Shown here: one piece after another, positions 7,889-17,446 of the stretch
How the letters are laid out: each line of letters opens with the position of its first letter
Position numbering within the stretch: the first letter of the stretch is position 1
DNA from: Streptomyces zingiberis
GTDB taxonomy: Bacteria > Actinomycetota > Actinomycetes > Streptomycetales > Streptomycetaceae
Direction of reading: 5' to 3'
NCBI RefSeq assembly: GCF_012034935.1
Contig: NZ_JAATEN010000023.1
Location: 1-64,000, forward strand
Length of the DNA: 64,000 nucleotides
The notes under the pieces: model-generated
Databases searched by the model: none
The model's input: only the letters and a program-made list of their open reading frames with translations
What the model was told of the DNA's origin: nothing
Program-made: the position numbers and the translations under genes

Positions 7889-10800
7889 ATGAACGGCACG
7901 GTGACGGGCCTGACGGCTGATCATCACTCCCTCCGGCACGGCGCCGCGCCCTCCCGGCCCCCCGGCCTCCCGGGCTGCCTCGACGCGTTCGAGGCCCCGG
8001 TCGTCCCCGGCCGGCCCGGCCAGCCCGGCCTGCGGGAACGCGGGGGTGTCCTGAGCCGCGTCGCCGCCGACGCGGAACGTGCCCTGGCCGGCTCCGGCCG
8101 CCTCGTCCTGGTCCGCGGGGCCACCGGGACCGGCCGCAGCGCGCTGCTGGAGGCGGTGGTGGCCAGGGCGGAGCGGCAGGGCTTCCGGGTGCTCCAGGTG
8201 CGCTGCTCCCCTGAGGAGTCCGGCACCGACTTCGCCGCCGTGACCGAACTCCTCGACACCGACCTGTGGTTCGGGCCGCGTCCCACGGCCGTGGGCTCCG
8301 GGTCCGGGGAGCCCGGCGGGGAGCACTCGCTGCACGGCTCCGGCCGCTCCGCGGAACTGTGGCGCCGGCTGCGTTCCTACGCGGCCCGGGGGCCGCTGCT
8401 GCTCGCCGTGGACGACGTGCACCTGGCGGACCCGGCCTCCCGCGCGTGGATCGCCCGCGCCGCCCGGCTGATCGACCGTTTACCGGTGCTCGTGGTGCTC
8501 ACCGAGCGCTGTCAGTACGACCTGGAACCGGCCCGGCCCTCCCTGGTGCGCGCCCTGCCGCCCCACCTGTTCACCGCCCACCGGCTCGACCCGCTGACCC
8601 CGCGTGCCGTCGCCGGGCTGGTCCGCGAGCGGCTCGGCGCGGGCCTCCGGCCGGGCTGGCTGGACGGCTGCCTGCGCGCGACCGGCGGCATCCCGCTGCT
8701 GCTGGGCGCCCTGCTGGAGGACCTGGCCGCGTTGCCCGGGGCGGCCGCCGATGTCGGCGGTCCCTTCCCGCCGTCCGCCGCCCGGTTCCACTCCGGCGCC
8801 TACACGGGGGCCGTCTCCTGGGCACTGGAGTGCGCCGGCCCGGCCACCGCCGACCTGGCCCGCATCCTCGCCGAACTGGAGACCACGGGGGACACCGCGC
8901 TGCTCGCCGAGGTCGCCGGCACCGATCCGGTGCGCACCGACCGGTGGGTGGCCGCCCTGCGCGCCGCCGGCCTCGTCGTCCGCGAACCGCACGACGGCCG
9001 ACCCCGCATCGCCCACCCCCTGCTCCGCGAGGCCGTGCTCGACGGCTGGCCGCTCCGCCGCCGGCAGGACGTGCGCCGGGCCGCCGCCGAACTCCTGTAC
9101 CACCGCGGTGAATCCGCGGAGACGGTCGCCCGCCGGCTGCTGGCCCTCCCCGCCGTCGGCGCCGAATGGGCGGTGGCCGCGCTGCTGGAGGCCGCCTCCG
9201 CCGCGGTCCGCGACGGCCGTCACCGCGCCGCCGGGGACTGCCTGCGCCGTGTCCTGGACGAACCGCTCTCGCGCGAGCGGCGGGGCCGGGTGCTCACCGA
9301 ACTCGGCTGTCTGGAGGCGGACGCCGGCCGTCTCGTCGGGGTCCGCCACCTCGCCGAGGCCGTCCCGCTGCGGCAGCCCGAGGGCTTCGGCCGGCTCAGC
9401 ACCACCGTCGCCCTCGGCACCGCCCTGGCCCGTGGCGGCGACGTCCACGGGGCGCTGGACACCCTGCGCGCCCTCTGCGAGGAACTCCCCGGCAGCTCCG
9501 CCCAGGCCCGCGCCGCCCAGGCCGCGGCCGCGCTGCTCGCCGCGTACGACGCGCAGAGCTGGCTGCGCGCGATGCGGGGCCTGCGCCATGTCGCCGCCCA
9601 CTCGCCCGACCGGCTCGACCAGGCCGAACGCGCCCTGCTGGTCCGCTACGAGGCGACCGCCGGGCTGATCTCCGCCCAGGACGCCATGGAGCGGCTCTGC
9701 GCCCTGTCCACCGTGCCGGCCGACCCCGTCCTGGCCCCCTACGCGCTCGCCACGGCGGTCGCCGTGCTCCAGTGGGCCGACCGCTACGACGAGGTGGACC
9801 GCCTCGTCGCGACCGGGCTCTCCGAGTACCGCCCGGCCGAACTGCACCCGGCGCTGCACGCTCTGACGGACGTCCGCCACGACGCGGCGGCTGCCCGCGG
9901 CCGGTACGCCGAACTCCTCGCCGAGCCCGTCGTCCGCGCCGCGCTCGCCGAACCCTGGCGAGGGGGGCCGGGCGGGCCCGGTGGGTCAGGCGCGCCCGGC
10001 GGACCCGGTGGCCCCGCCCGCCCGATCGCCCGCCACGGCACCACGAACCTGCTCGCGCACACCGTCCTGGCGCTGCTGGAGACCGGCCGCCGTGAGGAGG
10101 CGCGCCGTCTCTCCGGCACGATCGCCGCCGGGGGCCCCTGTGACTCCTGGGAGTGGAACCGCTACCTCTACGCCCGCGGCCTGCTGCGGGCCGCGGACGG
10201 GGACCACGCGGGGGCGCTCGCCGACTTCCGCGAGTGCGGGCGCCGCCAGTCCGGCCGCGAGGTGCTGAGCCCGGTCGTCACCCCCTGGCGCTCCGCCGCC
10301 GCCGAGAGCCTGCGCCGGCTGGGCCGCTCGGGGGAGGCCCTGGAACTCGCGGAGGAGGAGTACCGTCTCGCCCGCGTCTGGAACACCCCCCGTACCGTCG
10401 GACGGGCGCTGCGCGTCCTGGGCACCGTCACCGGCGGCCGGCGCGGCACCGAACTGAACCGGCGCGCCGTCACCGTGCTGCGCTCCGCCCCCGCCGGTGC
10501 GGAGCTGGGACTGGAGCTGGCGCCCGCACTGATCGCGCTGGGCGAGGCGCTCGCCGCCTCCGGCGAACGCGGCCGGGCCCGCACCGTGCTCCGTGAGGCC
10601 GCCGTCCTCGCCGAGGAACTGGGCGCCCTGCGGACGCTGGCCCGCGCGGAACGCGCCCTGGCCGACAGCGGCGCCCGCGTCCTGCGCGTGCACAGCGGGG
10701 TGGACGCCCTGACGGAGAGCGAACGGCGCATCGCCGGACTCGCCGCCGAGGGCCGCACCAACGCCGAGATCTGCGAACTCCTCCACCTCGCCCGGCGCAC

Positions 10801-10918
10801 CGTCGAAACCCACCTGACCAGCGCGTACCGCAAGCTCGGCATCCGCCGCCGCTCCGAACTCCCCACCGCCCTGGCCCCCCTCGCCGAAACCCGCCCCACA
10901 CCGAGACCGGAACGGTGA
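7889..10918 (+). CDS. LAL-type AAA ATPase LuxR transcriptional regulator
   Basis: A 1,009-residue large ATP-binding LuxR regulator. An N-terminal AAA-type ATPase module carries GATGTGRS (residues 77-84) as Walker A and LLLAVDDVHLAD as Walker B; a long tetratricopeptide-like helical middle follows; and the last 70 residues form a GerE-type DNA-binding domain with LTESERRIAGLAAEGRTNAE and LARRTVETHLTSAYRKLGI. Such proteins often activate secondary metabolism or sugar utilisation genes. The Walker A lysine is replaced by arginine, so ATP turnover may be weak or altered. A Gly/Pro-rich low-complexity loop lies around residue 695. It may control the neighbouring GH115 gene, but that is speculation. 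Confidence 0.9.
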   Translation: MNGTVTGLTADHHSLRHGAAPSRPPGLPGCLDAFEAPVVPGRPGQPGLRERGGVLSRVAADAERALAGSGRLVLVRGATGTGRSALLEAVVARAERQGFRVLQVRCSPEESGTDFAAVTELLDTDLWFGPRPTAVGSGSGEPGGEHSLHGSGRSAELWRRLRSYAARGPLLLAVDDVHLADPASRAWIARAARLIDRLPVLVVLTERCQYDLEPARPSLVRALPPHLFTAHRLDPLTPRAVAGLVRERLGAGLRPGWLDGCLRATGGIPLLLGALLEDLAALPGAAADVGGPFPPSAARFHSGAYTGAVSWALECAGPATADLARILAELETTGDTALLAEVAGTDPVRTDRWVAALRAAGLVVREPHDGRPRIAHPLLREAVLDGWPLRRRQDVRRAAAELLYHRGESAETVARRLLALPAVGAEWAVAALLEAASAAVRDGRHRAAGDCLRRVLDEPLSRERRGRVLTELGCLEADAGRLVGVRHLAEAVPLRQPEGFGRLSTTVALGTALARGGDVHGALDTLRALCEELPGSSAQARAAQAAAALLAAYDAQSWLRAMRGLRHVAAHSPDRLDQAERALLVRYEATAGLISAQDAMERLCALSTVPADPVLAPYALATAVAVLQWADRYDEVDRLVATGLSEYRPAELHPALHALTDVRHDAAAARGRYAELLAEPVVRAALAEPWRGGPGGPGGSGAPGGPGGPARPIARHGTTNLLAHTVLALLETGRREEARRLSGTIAAGGPCDSWEWNRYLYARGLLRAADGDHAGALADFRECGRRQSGREVLSPVVTPWRSAAAESLRRLGRSGEALELAEEEYRLARVWNTPRTVGRALRVLGTVTGGRRGTELNRRAVTVLRSAPAGAELGLELAPALIALGEALAASGERGRARTVLREAAVLAEELGALRTLARAERALADSGARVLRVHSGVDALTESERRIAGLAAEGRTNAEICELLHLARRTVETHLTSAYRKLGIRRRSELPTALAPLAETRPTPRPER

Positions 10919-11115
10919 GATCCCCCGCGGGCGGGGGTGGTGGTGTCCGGCGGAGCCGGCGCGGGCGGGTGGCCGGGTGGGCGTGAGGAGGGGTTCCCGG
11001 AATTTTTCGGGTGGTCTCCGGCGAGGGTGCTCGGAGTTATCCCAAGTCATCCGGCTGGCAAGGGGGTTGGCTCCGCGCGGCCGCAGTGAAGGGCGTGCCG
11101 GATCCATTGTTGTTC

Positions 11116-11138
11116 CGGAAGGTTTCCGATAACTTTCG
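11116..11138. promoter_or_regulatory. Possible xylan-regulon operator upstream of GH115 gene
   Basis: CGGAA-N3-TTCCG (11116-11128) is an 11-13 bp dyad, followed by an ACTTTCG (CGAAAGT on the other strand) at 11132-11138. CGAAA-type boxes are known upstream of Streptomyces xylanase genes. It lies about 40-60 bases before the GH115 start codon. The match is suggestive only. Confidence 0.35.
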
Positions 11139-11175
11139 CGGCGTCACCCCCTCACGGCTCTCCGGAGGCCGCGCC

Positions 11176-14100
11176 ATGACACCGTTCGGCACCTCCCCCG
11201 GCTCCGCCTGTCCGAGCAGACGTTCGCTCCTGGCCGCCGCCACGGCCACCGCCGCCACCGCGGTCACCGCCGCGGCCGGTGGTCCCTTGGCTGGTGCCGC
11301 CGTGGCCGCGCCCGCCTCCCCCTTCGGTGTCGCGGCGGCGCCGGACGGGGGCGGGCGGCCGGGGCGGGGCCGGTTCATCGCCTTCGAGGCACGGCGCGGG
11401 GCCTTCCCGCTGGTCTCGCGCGGCCGGGCGGCCCGGATCGCCGTCAGCCCGGACGACCACCCCGGCGTGGTGCGGGCCGTCGGCGACCTGCGCGCCGACA
11501 TCGAGCACGTCACCGGCGTCCGGCCCGCCACCGCGACCGGGGGCACCGCTGACCTGGACGAGCCCGCCGCGACAGCCGCGACCGCCGAGCCCGCCGAGAC
11601 CGCCGCGTCCGCCGAGACCGCCGGGACCGGGCAGCCCCGCGCGGGGGAGGGCGGCGCGACGCTGGTGATCGTCGGGACGATCGGCCGCAGCCCGCTGATC
11701 GACAGCCTGGTCGCCGCCGGCCGCCTGGACGTACGCGGGATCGAGGGGAGGTGGGAGACCTCCCTCCAGCAGGTGGTCCGCGATCCGCTGCCCGGCGTCG
11801 ACCGCGCGTTCGTCGTCGCCGGCAGCGACCAGCGCGGCACCATCTACGGCGTCTACGAGGTCTCCCGGCAGATCGGCGTCTCCCCCTGGTACTGGTGGAA
11901 CGACGTGCCGCCGCTCCGCCACCCGGAGCTGCACGTCCTGCCCGGCCGCCACAGCCAGGGCACCCCTGCGGTGAAGTACCGGGGCTTCTTCATCAACGAC
12001 GAGAACCCCGCCCTCGGCACCTGGGCGCCCGCCTTCTTCGGCCCCGGCGCCGTGAAGGAGTACCCGAACGGGTTCAACAGCGGCTTCTACGCCAAGGTCT
12101 TCGAGGTCATGCTGCGCCTGAAGGCCAACTACCTCTGGCCGGCGGTCTGGGGCCGTGCCTTCGCCGAGGACGACCCGGAGAACCACGCCACCGCCCAGCG
12201 CTACGGCATCGTCATGGGCACCTCCCACGAGGCGCCGATGATGCGCGGGATCGAGGAGTGGAACCGCCACGCCGTCCCCGCGCGGCGCGACGCCGAGGGC
12301 AACGTCACCGAGCCGGGCCGGGACCCCTACGGCGGCACCGGCGAGTGGAGCTTCCGCCGCAACGGCGAGGCCGTCCGGAAGTACTGGACGGACGGCATCC
12401 GCCGGATGACCGAGGAGGACTTCGAGGGCGTCGTCACCCTCGGCATGCGGGGCAACGGCGACGTCGGCCTCCCCGACGGCGACGGCATCGACCTCATGGA
12501 GTCCATCCTCGCCGCCCAGCGGGAGATCCTCACCGGCTTCTTCGGCGAGGCGGGCCTGACCCGGGTCCCGCAGGTGCAGACGCTCTACAAGGAGGTGCAG
12601 CGCTACTGGGACCAGGGCCTGCGCCCGCCCGAGGACGTCACCGTCGTCTTCTGCGACGACAACTGGGGCAACATGCGCAAGCTGCCCGACCCCTCGCTCC
12701 CCGCCCGCGCCGGCGGATACGGCATCTACTACCACTTCGACTACGTCGGCGACGGCCGCAACTACAAGTGGGTCGACACCGTCAACCTCGCGAACACCTG
12801 GGAACAGCTCCACCTCGCCCACCGCTACGGCGTGGACCGGCTGTGGGTGGTCAACGTCGGTGACATGAAGGCCGAGGAGCTGCCGCTTCAGTTCTTCCTC
12901 GACTACGCCTGGGACCCGGAGAGCCTGCCCCTGGAGCGGCTGGAGGCGTGGGAACACGCCTACGCCGAGGAGAACTTCGGCCCGGCGGAGGCCGCCGCGA
13001 TCTCCGGGATCCTGCGCGACTACGGACGTCTCCAGGCGCGCCGCAAGCCGGAGCTGCTCAACCGCCGCATCACCGTCGACCCGGCGAAGGACCTGGCCAC
13101 GGACGCGTCCGCCGTCGTGTACGACGACCGGGCGAGCCCGTTCCGGCTCGGCCACCACCGCGAGCTGGAGCGCGTCACCGCCGAGTGGGCGGCGCTCGCC
13201 GGGCGGGCCGAGCGCGTCTCGCGCCGGATCCCCCGCGCGGCGCGGGACGCCTACCACCAGCTCGTGCACTACCAGGTGAAGGCGACCGCCAACCTCTACG
13301 CCCTGCGCCTCGCCGAGTTCACCAATCTCCACTACGCCGGCCAGGGCCGCGCCCTCACCAACGACCTCGCGGACACCACCGACGCCCGTTTCGCCGACGA
13401 CCAGGCGCTGTCGGACCACTACAACACCGTGCTCGCGGGCGGGAAGTGGAACGGGTTCCAGACCCAGCCCAAGATCGGCTACGGCGACAAGGAGCGGTAC
13501 GGGCCGGACGCCGGCTGGCAGCAGCCGCAGACCCCTGACCATGTCGCCCTGCCCGACGAGGTGTTCCCCGCGGTCCGCCGCATCGAGCTGCCCGACCGGG
13601 CCGAGATGGGCGTCGGCATCGACGGCTCCGACGCCTGGTGGCCCCAGGCCGGGGAACCGGCCGTGCTCCCCGCCCTGAGCCCGTACCGTACAGGGCCCGC
13701 CCCGTACATCGAGGTGTTCAACCGCGGCTCACGGCCGTTCGCGTACACCATCCGGCCGTCGGTGCCGTGGCTCACGGTGGACCGGCCGTCCGGACGGGTG
13801 ACGAAACAGGTGCGTGCCACCCTCCGCGCCGACTGGAGACGCGCCCCGAAGGGGACCACCGAGGTGCCGATCACCGTCACCGGGCCGGACGGTGCGCGGG
13901 TCGAGGTGCGCGCCGTCGTGGAGAACCCGCGGATCCGGCCCCGCTCCGGCTTCGTCGAGGCGGGCGGGTATCTCTCCCTGGAAGCCGCGCACTTCACCCG
14001 CTCCGTCGCCCACCGCGGCGTGCGCTGGCGGGTGATCCCGGGCATCGGGCGCACCGGCTCCGGCGTGACGCCCTTCCCCGTCACGGCCGCCTCCCGGAAG

Positions 14101-14490
14101 CCGGGCGAGGGCCCGCGCCTGGAGTACGAGGTGACGCTGGTGACCGCCGGGAAGGTCGAGGTGTGGGCGTACCTCTCGCCACGGAACAACGTCCTGCCGG
14201 CGGACGGGCTGCGCTACGCGGTCTCCTTCGACGGCGCCGCGCCGCGGACGGTGGACGTCATCGCCGCCACCGGAGCCGACGACACCGCCATGAACCGGCA
14301 GTGGGCGCGCAACACCTCCGACAACGTCAATCTCACCGTCACCGAGCACACGATCGACGCACCGGGACGGCACATCCTGACGCTCTGGATGGTCGACCCG
14401 ACCGTGATCGTCCAGAAGCTCGTGGTGGACACCGGCGGCCTGGAGCCCAGCTACCTGGGCCCGCCGGAGAGCCACCGCATGGACCGCTGA
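11176..14490 (+). CDS. Tat-exported GH115 xylan alpha-glucuronidase
   Basis: A 1,104-residue secreted enzyme. ATG 11176 follows CCGGAGG and begins a twin-arginine signal peptide (PSRRSLLAAATATAA). The GH115 catalytic region is recognisable from KYRGFFINDENPALGTWAPA, GFNSGFYAKVFEVMLRLKAN, YLWPAVWGRAFAEDDPEN and GIVMGTSHEAPMMRG. The C-terminal part (beyond about residue 830) is beta-rich with PYIEVFNRG and a final domain typical of the family. GH115 enzymes remove (4-O-methyl-)glucuronic acid from xylan, including internal xylose residues. A repetitive Ala/Glu/Thr linker (around 11560-11640) follows the first domain. The gene is monocistronic, with hairpins after it. Confidence 0.92.
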   Translation: MTPFGTSPGSACPSRRSLLAAATATAATAVTAAAGGPLAGAAVAAPASPFGVAAAPDGGGRPGRGRFIAFEARRGAFPLVSRGRAARIAVSPDDHPGVVRAVGDLRADIEHVTGVRPATATGGTADLDEPAATAATAEPAETAASAETAGTGQPRAGEGGATLVIVGTIGRSPLIDSLVAAGRLDVRGIEGRWETSLQQVVRDPLPGVDRAFVVAGSDQRGTIYGVYEVSRQIGVSPWYWWNDVPPLRHPELHVLPGRHSQGTPAVKYRGFFINDENPALGTWAPAFFGPGAVKEYPNGFNSGFYAKVFEVMLRLKANYLWPAVWGRAFAEDDPENHATAQRYGIVMGTSHEAPMMRGIEEWNRHAVPARRDAEGNVTEPGRDPYGGTGEWSFRRNGEAVRKYWTDGIRRMTEEDFEGVVTLGMRGNGDVGLPDGDGIDLMESILAAQREILTGFFGEAGLTRVPQVQTLYKEVQRYWDQGLRPPEDVTVVFCDDNWGNMRKLPDPSLPARAGGYGIYYHFDYVGDGRNYKWVDTVNLANTWEQLHLAHRYGVDRLWVVNVGDMKAEELPLQFFLDYAWDPESLPLERLEAWEHAYAEENFGPAEAAAISGILRDYGRLQARRKPELLNRRITVDPAKDLATDASAVVYDDRASPFRLGHHRELERVTAEWAALAGRAERVSRRIPRAARDAYHQLVHYQVKATANLYALRLAEFTNLHYAGQGRALTNDLADTTDARFADDQALSDHYNTVLAGGKWNGFQTQPKIGYGDKERYGPDAGWQQPQTPDHVALPDEVFPAVRRIELPDRAEMGVGIDGSDAWWPQAGEPAVLPALSPYRTGPAPYIEVFNRGSRPFAYTIRPSVPWLTVDRPSGRVTKQVRATLRADWRRAPKGTTEVPITVTGPDGARVEVRAVVENPRIRPRSGFVEAGGYLSLEAAHFTRSVAHRGVRWRVIPGIGRTGSGVTPFPVTAASRKPGEGPRLEYEVTLVTAGKVEVWAYLSPRNNVLPADGLRYAVSFDGAAPRTVDVIAATGADDTAMNRQWARNTSDNVNLTVTEHTIDAPGRHILTLWMVDPTVIVQKLVVDTGGLEPSYLGPPESHRMDR

Positions 14491-14517
14491 CCGCGGCGGC
14501 TCGACCCTCCGCCGCGG
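14491..14517 (+). terminator. Hairpin directly after the GH115 stop codon
   Basis: CCGCGGCGG and CCGCCGCGG form a perfect 9-bp stem with a 9-nt loop starting at the base after the stop codon. Confidence 0.5.
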
Positions 14518-14568
14518 TCGGTCGGAAAGGGGACGGGGCAACCTGAGGGGGGTCGCTCCGTCCCCGCG

Positions 14569-14602
14569 GCGCTCGCCCGGCACCCGCCCGCCGGGCGAGC
14601 GC
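14569..14602. terminator. Strong 13-bp hairpin between convergent genes
   Basis: Positions 14569-14581 and 14590-14602 are exact reverse complements with an 8-nt loop. It lies between the GH115 gene and the end of the next, leftward gene, and probably terminates transcription in at least one direction. The remainder of the 14491-14930 spacer shows nothing else I can support. Confidence 0.65.
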
Positions 14603-14930
14603 TCCGAACGGCACGCGCCCCGGGGACGCCCGCCGGGGACGCCGTGCCACGGGCGCGGGACCGCCTCCCCCGCACCGCGGTCCCGCGCCCGTACCCGGCT
14701 CCGGCGCGCCGGTGGGCATGAGCGGGCCGGGGCGGGTAACCCGGGAAACGGAGGCGGGCAGTGGTGGCGCAGACCACCGCGCCTGACCGCGCCCCGCGGC
14801 CGTCGTGCCCACGCGGCACGGCGGCCGCGGCATGTCCCGGGGGAGCCGGGGGCGCGTGCGGCAGACGTCCGGAGAGGGACGTCGTGGTGGGGCGCGCCGG
14901 TCCCGGGGGCCCCGGGACCGGGGTGGTGGA

Positions 14931-15677
14931 TCAGTGGGCTCCCGGGGTCCGGTCGAACCAGCTGCCGGCTTCCGCGTCCCGCTCCGTCCCGGTCTCCCGC
15001 GCACCGCCGGCGACGGCGGCCATCTGCCCGGGGGAGAGCGGACGGGGCCCGGGGGCGGGGGTGGCGGGTTCGCCGAACCGCGGGTCCCGCTCCTGGGCCC
15101 GGTCGAAGCGGGGGTCGTTCCGGTCCTGCTCCTGGGCCCGGTCGAAGCGGGGGTCGTTCTCCTCCGCCCGGTCGTAGCGAGGCTCGTTCCCCTCCGCCCG
15201 GTCGTGGAGCGGGGTGGCCGCCGGGGCGGGCCCGAACCGGCCGGCGTGCGCGTACTCCGGGACGCCGTCGGACCGCGGGGCGTTCTCCGGGCCGCCGCCG
15301 GGCCGGTGGGCGCCCTCCGGGGCGGGGCCGGGCCGGCCGCCGCTCTCGTGACCGGGGCGGGACGGCGGGGCGTGGCCCGTCTCCGGGGTGCCGGCGGAGG
15401 AGCCGTTCGCCCGGCCCTCCGTTCCGTCCGTCCCGTCAGTCCCGTTGGCCCTGTACGCGTCGGGGGCTCCGGCGCCGGACGCGGGGCCGGGCTGCCGCGT
15501 CCCGGTTGCCGGGCTCTCACCGGCCTCCTGCGGGCGGGCCCAGCCGAGCAGCTCGTTCGCGGCGCGGCGCGTCTCCTGGGCGGCGGCGCGGCTGGCGGCC
15601 AGGACGTCTCCCTGTTCCTCGACGAGGTCCTGGTAGATCGGCGTGTTCGCGGTGGCGGTAGCGGTGGGAGCGGCCAC
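14931..15677 (-). CDS. Hypothetical disordered protein with DPRFDRAQ repeats
   Basis: A 248-residue protein. The GTG at 15677 is chosen because AAGGAACCTCACC precedes it. The first 45 residues (IYQDLVEEQGDVLAASRAAA then QETRRAANELLGWARP) look helical and ordered. The rest is Gly/Pro/Ala/Arg-rich and probably disordered, with a tandem motif in the C-terminal third: DRAEGNEPRY, DRAEENDPRF, DRAQEQDRNDPRF, DRAQERDPRF. I do not recognise a functional domain. There is no signal peptide or membrane segment. It is not in an operon. Confidence 0.6.
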   Translation of the reverse strand: MAAPTATATANTPIYQDLVEEQGDVLAASRAAAQETRRAANELLGWARPQEAGESPATGTRQPGPASGAGAPDAYRANGTDGTDGTEGRANGSSAGTPETGHAPPSRPGHESGGRPGPAPEGAHRPGGGPENAPRSDGVPEYAHAGRFGPAPAATPLHDRAEGNEPRYDRAEENDPRFDRAQEQDRNDPRFDRAQERDPRFGEPATPAPGPRPLSPGQMAAVAGGARETGTERDAEAGSWFDRTPGAH

Positions 15678-16466
15678 GGTGAGGTTCCTTCGTTCGGGAC
15701 GCGGGGCGGGACGGCCACGCGGCGTGGGCGGCTCGGCCGTGCCGCGTGAGGCCGAGCAGCGCGTACCCGAGGCCCACACCGCCATGCCGATTCTGTCCCG
15801 TTCGTGACCCCGCCGTGCCCGCCCTTCCGGGGGCCGGAGCCAACTCGCGTGGTCCACGCGGCAGTCGGGAAACCTGCGGAACGCCGGAGTGACGCACTTC
15901 ACGCCAACTCCGCGTGGGCGGTGGTGCGGTCGGCCCGGCGCGGCCGCCCACGGAGGGCCGGCCCGGTGCCCGCCGGGCCGTTCGGCCGTCCCGGACGGGG
16001 AGGTGCCGGAGCCGTTCGGGTGTACCCCGGCCGGGTACTGAACGGCCCGCGTCCGCTCCCGTCGGGGCCGGCAGCCATGTCGTCGCCGCCCCCTTCCGCT
16101 GCATGCTCTTCGGTGCGATCGTCTTCGCCGTGTCCGGCGGCCTTCCCCTTCTGGTGGCCGTCGACGACGCCGGCCTTCGACTGGCGTCCCCGCGGGTCAC
16201 GGCGGCGGACGTGGCACGTCACGGCGGGCGCCGTGACGTGCTGGACTCCGGAGAGGGCGCGGCCGGACGGTGACGCACCGGGGTCGCCGGTCACCTGTGT
16301 GCCGTACTCGCGCACCCTTCGTGACGTCCGGCCACGCGGCGTCCATGCTTTCCGCGGGAAAGGCCCGATTGGGGCGGGATGCCGGTTTAGTGCTGTCCGG
16401 GTCGGCTACGCCGTACGAGGTACGAATCCCAGAGGTACCCCAGAAGTAAGGGAAGGAGGGGTTCAG
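15678..16466. other. Spacer with a possible 56-residue small membrane protein
   Basis: About 790 bases between divergent genes. A plus-strand frame from ATG 16103 to 16273 would encode 56 residues with one hydrophobic stretch (MLFGAIVFAVSGGLPLLVAV), but it has no clear ribosome binding site, so I do not call it. A dyad CTTTCC-GCG-GGAAAG (16348-16362) lies upstream of the SPW-repeat gene and may be regulatory. Confidence 0.3.
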
Positions 16467-16916
16467 GTGAATGCGCCGACTTCGCCGAGCATCACCCAGC
16501 ACCCCGACATCATGGCCCTGCAAGCGCGGTCCGAGCGGGCGGTGGCCACACCGGGCGCGCAGATGGTCGAGGCGGTCTCTCTGCTGACCGGTCTCTTCAT
16601 CGCCGCCTCCCCGTGGATCGTCGGCTTCAGCGGCCTGACGACCCTCGCGGTGACCAACCTCATCGCGGGCCTGGCCTTCGTGCTGCTGGTTCGCGGCGTG
16701 GGCGGCGCCAGTGCCTATGACCGCACCCACGCCATGAGCTGGGCCGCGATCGGCATCGGTATCTGGACCGTCGTCGCCCCGTGGGCCATCGTCGGGGACG
16801 TGTCCACCACCCGGAGCATCATCGCCAACACCGTCGGCGGTGGCGTCGCCGCGCTCCTGGGTCTGGCCACCGCGGCCATGGCGGCACGCGGCCGGCCCCG
16901 TCAGCCGCGCGCCTGA
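16467..16916 (+). CDS. SPW-repeat membrane protein
   Basis: A 149-residue integral membrane protein with two copies of the SPW motif: FIAASPWIVGFSG (about residues 48-60) and the variant TVVAPWAIVGD. Four hydrophobic segments are visible. SPW-repeat proteins are common in Actinobacteria; their function is unknown but they are often stress associated. The GTG at 16467 follows an excellent GGAAGGAGGGG site. A 14-bp terminator hairpin follows the gene, suggesting a single-gene transcript. Confidence 0.9.
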   Translation: MNAPTSPSITQHPDIMALQARSERAVATPGAQMVEAVSLLTGLFIAASPWIVGFSGLTTLAVTNLIAGLAFVLLVRGVGGASAYDRTHAMSWAAIGIGIWTVVAPWAIVGDVSTTRSIIANTVGGGVAALLGLATAAMAARGRPRQPRA

Positions 16917-16996
16917 CCGGAAGCGGCGGCCTCGGCCGGCCCGGGCCGCGCGGCCCGTGACCGGACACCCCTTCCGGGCGGCCGGCCGGGACCTCC

Positions 16997-17028
16997 GGGG
17001 GCGTGGTGCCTATGGGCGCCACGCCCCC
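16997..17028. terminator. 14-bp terminator hairpin after the SPW gene
   Basis: GGGGGCGTGGTGCC (16997-17010) pairs with GGCGCCACGCCCCC (17015-17028) across a TATG tetraloop, with a single U-G wobble. A T-containing stretch follows on the plus strand. Confidence 0.75.
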
Positions 17029-17042
17029 GTTCGCCGTTTCCG

Positions 17043-17074
17043 GACGCTGCGCCGGGCCCGCCCGGCGCAGCGTC
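17043..17074. terminator. Second hairpin, perfect 15-bp stem
   Basis: Positions 17043-17057 and 17060-17074 are exact reverse complements with almost no loop. It lies 15 bases after the previous hairpin; together they form a double terminator that would act from both sides. Confidence 0.6.
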
Positions 17075-17446
17075 GCCGGGCGCGGGCCGGTGTCAGGCGT
17101 CCGGGCCGTCACGCCGGGCGTGGGGGTGCGCGCCGCGCAGGAACTGGTCCACCGCGGTCGTCACGAGCCCGTCGAGCGCATCCGGGACCGCGTCGGCACC
17201 GTCTCCTCCAACGGCCACACGGTGGGGGCGATCGGGGCCGTCCTTGCCGCGGGGCCGCCGGCGGTGCCGGGCCCCCGCCCACCGGGCACCTGCGGGGCCC
17301 GCGGCGGGGCCCCGCAGGTCTCACCGGGTGACCCGGCCGACGAGCAAGATCACCTCTTTGGGATCATGCCGCGCAAGCGGGCCCGCCGGACGTGCCGGCA
17401 CCGCGCGCCCACGGCCCAACTCCGCCCGGATCCAAGGGGAGACCAC
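17075..17446. other. Spacer with a doubtful 41-codon minus-strand frame
   Basis: No supported gene. A minus-strand frame from GTG 17218 to a TGA at 17093 reads VAVGGDGADAVPDALDGLVT and onward in a protein-like way, and the double hairpin at 16997-17074 would lie just after it. It has no ribosome binding site, and a stop codon closes the frame upstream at 17321-17323. It could be a remnant of a longer gene. Confidence 0.25.
17288..17319. terminator. 13-bp perfect hairpin
   Basis: Positions 17288-17300 and 17307-17319 are exact reverse complements with a 6-nt loop, about 130 bases upstream of the next gene. It may insulate that gene from upstream transcription. Confidence 0.5.

Noticed and set aside
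11152..13542. A long minus-strand frame opposite the GH115 gene
   Set aside because: The GH115 motifs on the plus strand are unambiguous; the antisense frame has no protein-like domains.
17093..17218. A 41-codon minus-strand frame in the spacer after the SPW gene
   Set aside because: The sequence looks protein-like and terminators follow it, but there is no ribosome binding site and the frame is closed upstream by a stop; noted only as a possible remnant.
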